DNA from: JAAFHB01 sp963675995
GTDB lineage: Bacteria > Bacteroidota > Bacteroidia > Bacteroidales > Prolixibacteraceae
Direction of reading: 5' to 3'
DNA: 64,000 nt
NCBI GenBank assembly: GCA_963675995.2
Contig: CAXXIY010000001.1
Location: 2,356,001-2,420,000 of the forward strand
In this document: positions 62,350 through 64,000 of the stretch, piece after piece
Layout: every line of letters starts with the position of its first letter
How positions within the stretch are numbered: position 1 is the stretch's first letter
The notes under the pieces: generated by a model
What the model was told of the DNA's origin: nothing
Databases searched by the model: none
What the model saw: only the letters and a program-made list of their open reading frames with translations
Program-made: the position numbers and the translations under genes

Positions 62350-63477
62350 CTAATTGTTTGATATTAGATTTTCTTCCTCTTTGGGGGTCAATTGCTGTAC
62401 AATTTTAAATTCCGAAAGAAACTCTCCTGCAATTACCCTTAAAACGGTATAAACAGGTATACCCAATATCATTCCCGGAATGCCTGCTATACTTCCGGCC
62501 ATCATAATCACAAAAAATACTTCCAGTGGATGGGCCTTTATACTACTCGAATAGATGACCGTCTGGATAATCATATTGTCGATAAACTGGACAACCAATA
62601 CGACAACCAGTATCCAGAACATCAGCGGAAGAGTTACTTCGGTGAAGCTTGAATTCAAATTATTTGCCACTGCAACAACAAGTCCGAAAACCCCTCCAAT
62701 CCAAGGACCGATATAAGGGATTACATTGAGAATTCCGGCAAAAACACCTACCACTACCGCATGTCCAAAGCCCAATCCTGCAAAACTGAAACCCATTATT
62801 GACAAGATCATTACTCCCAATACTTCCAGTAACATGCCTATCATATAGCGTTTTAGCAGATTTCCAACCTTATCCATGACTTTCGAAACGCGGTCTTCGT
62901 AATTTACAGGGGCTAAAACAAGAATCCAATTTCTAAAGAGATTCTCTTCCTTGAGAAAATAAAAGAGGATAAACGAGACTGAAAAGACCATCAGGAAAAT
63001 ATTTCCCAGCACAGTAGTAACTGAATCAAACAGGTTGCTAACCTGATCAATATTAAGTAATCCTTTTAATTGCGTTTCAAGGTAGGTTTCCATGTTACTC
63101 CCTTGGGGAATGTTTGGGGCAAATTGAGGAAAATTAACCTTTAACTGGGCAAGGGCATTGTTCATATAAGTGATCACCTCAGACACATTAATGGTGGATA
63201 GCTGGTTAACTTCTGATACGACCATAGGTATAAGAAACCCGAAAAAGGATATAATCCCGAACCAGAGGGTAAGCAAAGTAAGACCGGCAGCGCCTGATTT
63301 ACTCATCTGGAACTTCCGGATCCTGATCTGCTGATATTTTCTAACTAAAGGACGTCCGACCAATGCCAATACAGCCGCTATCAGAATATAGGTGATGATA
63401 TAGCTGAAATAGTAAACTAGAAATCCGAAAAGTACTATAGACAAGGCAATTATGATATTCCTAATTCTTTGGTCCAT
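62350..63477 (-). CDS. AI-2E family transporter (PerM-like permease)
   Basis: Starting at the ATG at 63477 (375 residues; a TTG at 63501 would add eight) the protein has about seven membrane helices. The AI-2E/PerM motifs are visible: FSVSFILFYFLKEE (central), GVFAGILNVIPYIGPWIGG and the late MILGIPVYTVLR. Members export small molecules or ions; true autoinducer-2 transport is rare. It lies 2 bp upstream of the 60068-62347 stop/start junction in the same direction and is divergent from tex by only 53 bp. Confidence 0.87.
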   Translation of the reverse strand: MDQRIRNIIIALSIVLFGFLVYYFSYIITYILIAAVLALVGRPLVRKYQQIRIRKFQMSKSGAAGLTLLTLWFGIISFFGFLIPMVVSEVNQLSTINVSEVITYMNNALAQLKVNFPQFAPNIPQGSNMETYLETQLKGLLNIDQVSNLFDSVTTVLGNIFLMVFSVSFILFYFLKEENLFRNWILVLAPVNYEDRVSKVMDKVGNLLKRYMIGMLLEVLGVMILSIMGFSFAGLGFGHAVVVGVFAGILNVIPYIGPWIGGVFGLVVAVANNLNSSFTEVTLPLMFWILVVVLVVQFIDNMIIQTVIYSSSIKAHPLEVFFVIMMAGSIAGIPGMILGIPVYTVLRVIAGEFLSEFKIVQQLTPKEEENLISNN

Positions 63478-63517
63478 CTGAAAGGTAATTAAGTTTATCA
63501 AACATACAGTTTTTTTT

Positions 63518-63525
63518 TAAATTTG
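63518..63525 (+). promoter_or_regulatory. TAAATTTG -7 box directly in front of tex
   Basis: TAAATTTG matches the Bacteroidota TAnnTTTG -7 element and ends 5 bp before the tex ATG. If used, transcription would begin at or next to the start codon, giving a leaderless mRNA. A TTTA at 63494-63497 is a poor -33 match. Confidence 0.35.
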
Positions 63526-63530
63526 CGTTT

Positions 63531-64000
63531 ATGACATTTCAGAAAAACCATCAGCTGATTGCCGAAAAACTTGGCATCAGCATCAGGCAAATAGCCAATA
63601 CAATTACCCTTCTTGACGAGGGGGCAACGGTTCCGTTTATCTCACGTTACCGGAAAGAGATGACGGGAAGCCTTGATGAGGTAGCTATAGGTAACATTAA
63701 AGAGGCGAAGGAGCAGTATGAGGAGCTGGATAAACGAAAGGTGACCATCCTTAAGACGATCAGCGAACAGGATCTTCTGACTCCTGAATTACAGTCGAAG
63801 ATTGAACAGTGTTATGATCTGAATGATCTGGAGGATATTTACCTTCCATTTAAGCCCAAACGACGTACCCGTGGTACTGTTGCCCGTGAGAAAGGGCTTG
63901 AGCCGCTAGCCACATTGATTTTTAAACAGTACGAATCAGATCCCGAAAACCGCGCACTTCAATACCTGAATGATGCAGTTGCTGATGTTGAAGAAGCCCT
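63531..64000 (+). CDS. tex: Tex family RNA-binding transcription accessory protein, N-terminal part
   Basis: The gene runs off the right edge; 156 codons are visible. The N-terminus shows the Tex N-domain: IAEKLGISIRQIANTITLLDEGATVPFISRYRKE (about 10-43), a signature of Tex/YhgF proteins, and EDIYLPFKPKRRTR (about 101-114). Tex binds RNA polymerase and RNA and aids transcription, with a C-terminal S1 domain. Ordinary housekeeping gene marking the end of the accessory region. No long leader is present. Confidence 0.9.
   Translation, partial: MTFQKNHQLIAEKLGISIRQIANTITLLDEGATVPFISRYRKEMTGSLDEVAIGNIKEAKEQYEELDKRKVTILKTISEQDLLTPELQSKIEQCYDLNDLEDIYLPFKPKRRTRGTVAREKGLEPLATLIFKQYESDPENRALQYLNDAVADVEEA

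Noticed and set aside
1..64000. CRISPR array, tRNA or rRNA genes
   Set aside because: No regularly spaced direct repeats, and no cloverleaf or rRNA-like stretch was recognised in the gaps.

Overview
The window is from the chromosome of a Bacteroidota bacterium. Four things point there: a SusC/SusD pair with a FecR anti-sigma factor and an ECF sigma factor, promoter-like TAnnTTTG boxes, gene starts with almost no Shine-Dalgarno signal, and large runs of exported glycosidases. The A2-type caa3 oxidase indicates an aerobic or microaerobic lifestyle. A Marinilabiliales/Prolixibacteraceae-like member of Bacteroidia would fit, but that is inference from gene style; there is no rRNA or tRNA here to place it.

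Positions 1-50186 are a single glycan-utilisation locus (PUL), every gene on the minus strand. Read in the direction of transcription it starts with regulation (ECF sigma factor 49632-50186, FecR 48401-49567). Next come uptake and capture: SusC with an STN signalling domain, SusD and an unrecognised lipoprotein. A perfect 10-bp hairpin with a T-run (41955-41986) separates these from the enzymes. The enzyme array holds two tandem GH2 proteins, a GH92, a GH95-like protein, a divergent GH29-like protein, a frameshifted GH106, a GH43, a DUF4838 protein, a third GH2, a GHL10 protein, a second GH106-like protein, an unassigned six-hairpin protein and a partial second GH92. Two carry esterase-like alpha/beta-hydrolase domains, one of them fused to a transglutaminase-like domain. 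A CBM9-like protein is also present. No sulfatase or polysaccharide lyase is visible. The mix suggests a non-sulfated heteroglycan with rhamnose, fucose, mannose and galactose or glucuronic acid.

The most unusual aspect is that a second kind of sugar chemistry runs through the same array. There are five exported Gfo/Idh/MocA oxidoreductases (three are close paralogues), one DUF1080 (3-keto-glycoside hydrolase/lyase type) protein, one sugar-phosphate-isomerase-like TIM barrel and one ThuA protein. The four-gene run 26902-31194 (GH29-like, DUF1080, oxidoreductase, isomerase; gaps of 12-22 bp) looks like a complete oxidise-cleave-process unit for glycosidic bonds, working beside ordinary hydrolases.

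Positions 50746-59757 (plus strand) are a respiratory operon. Its genes are an HMA-domain lipoprotein, a four-cluster-type ferredoxin subunit, an NrfD membrane subunit, a membrane cytochrome c, a SCO copper chaperone, cytochrome oxidase subunits I, III, IV and II (II with a fused cytochrome c), and haem O synthase. The first part resembles a stripped-down quinol:cytochrome c oxidoreductase that would replace bc1 or a full alternative complex III. Its ferredoxin subunit has lost the second cysteine in two of its four motifs.

Positions 60068-63477 (minus) hold a solitary Tat-exported putative glycosidase and an AI-2E family permease. The window ends inside tex (plus strand). No CRISPR array, insertion sequence, rRNA or tRNA was recognised.
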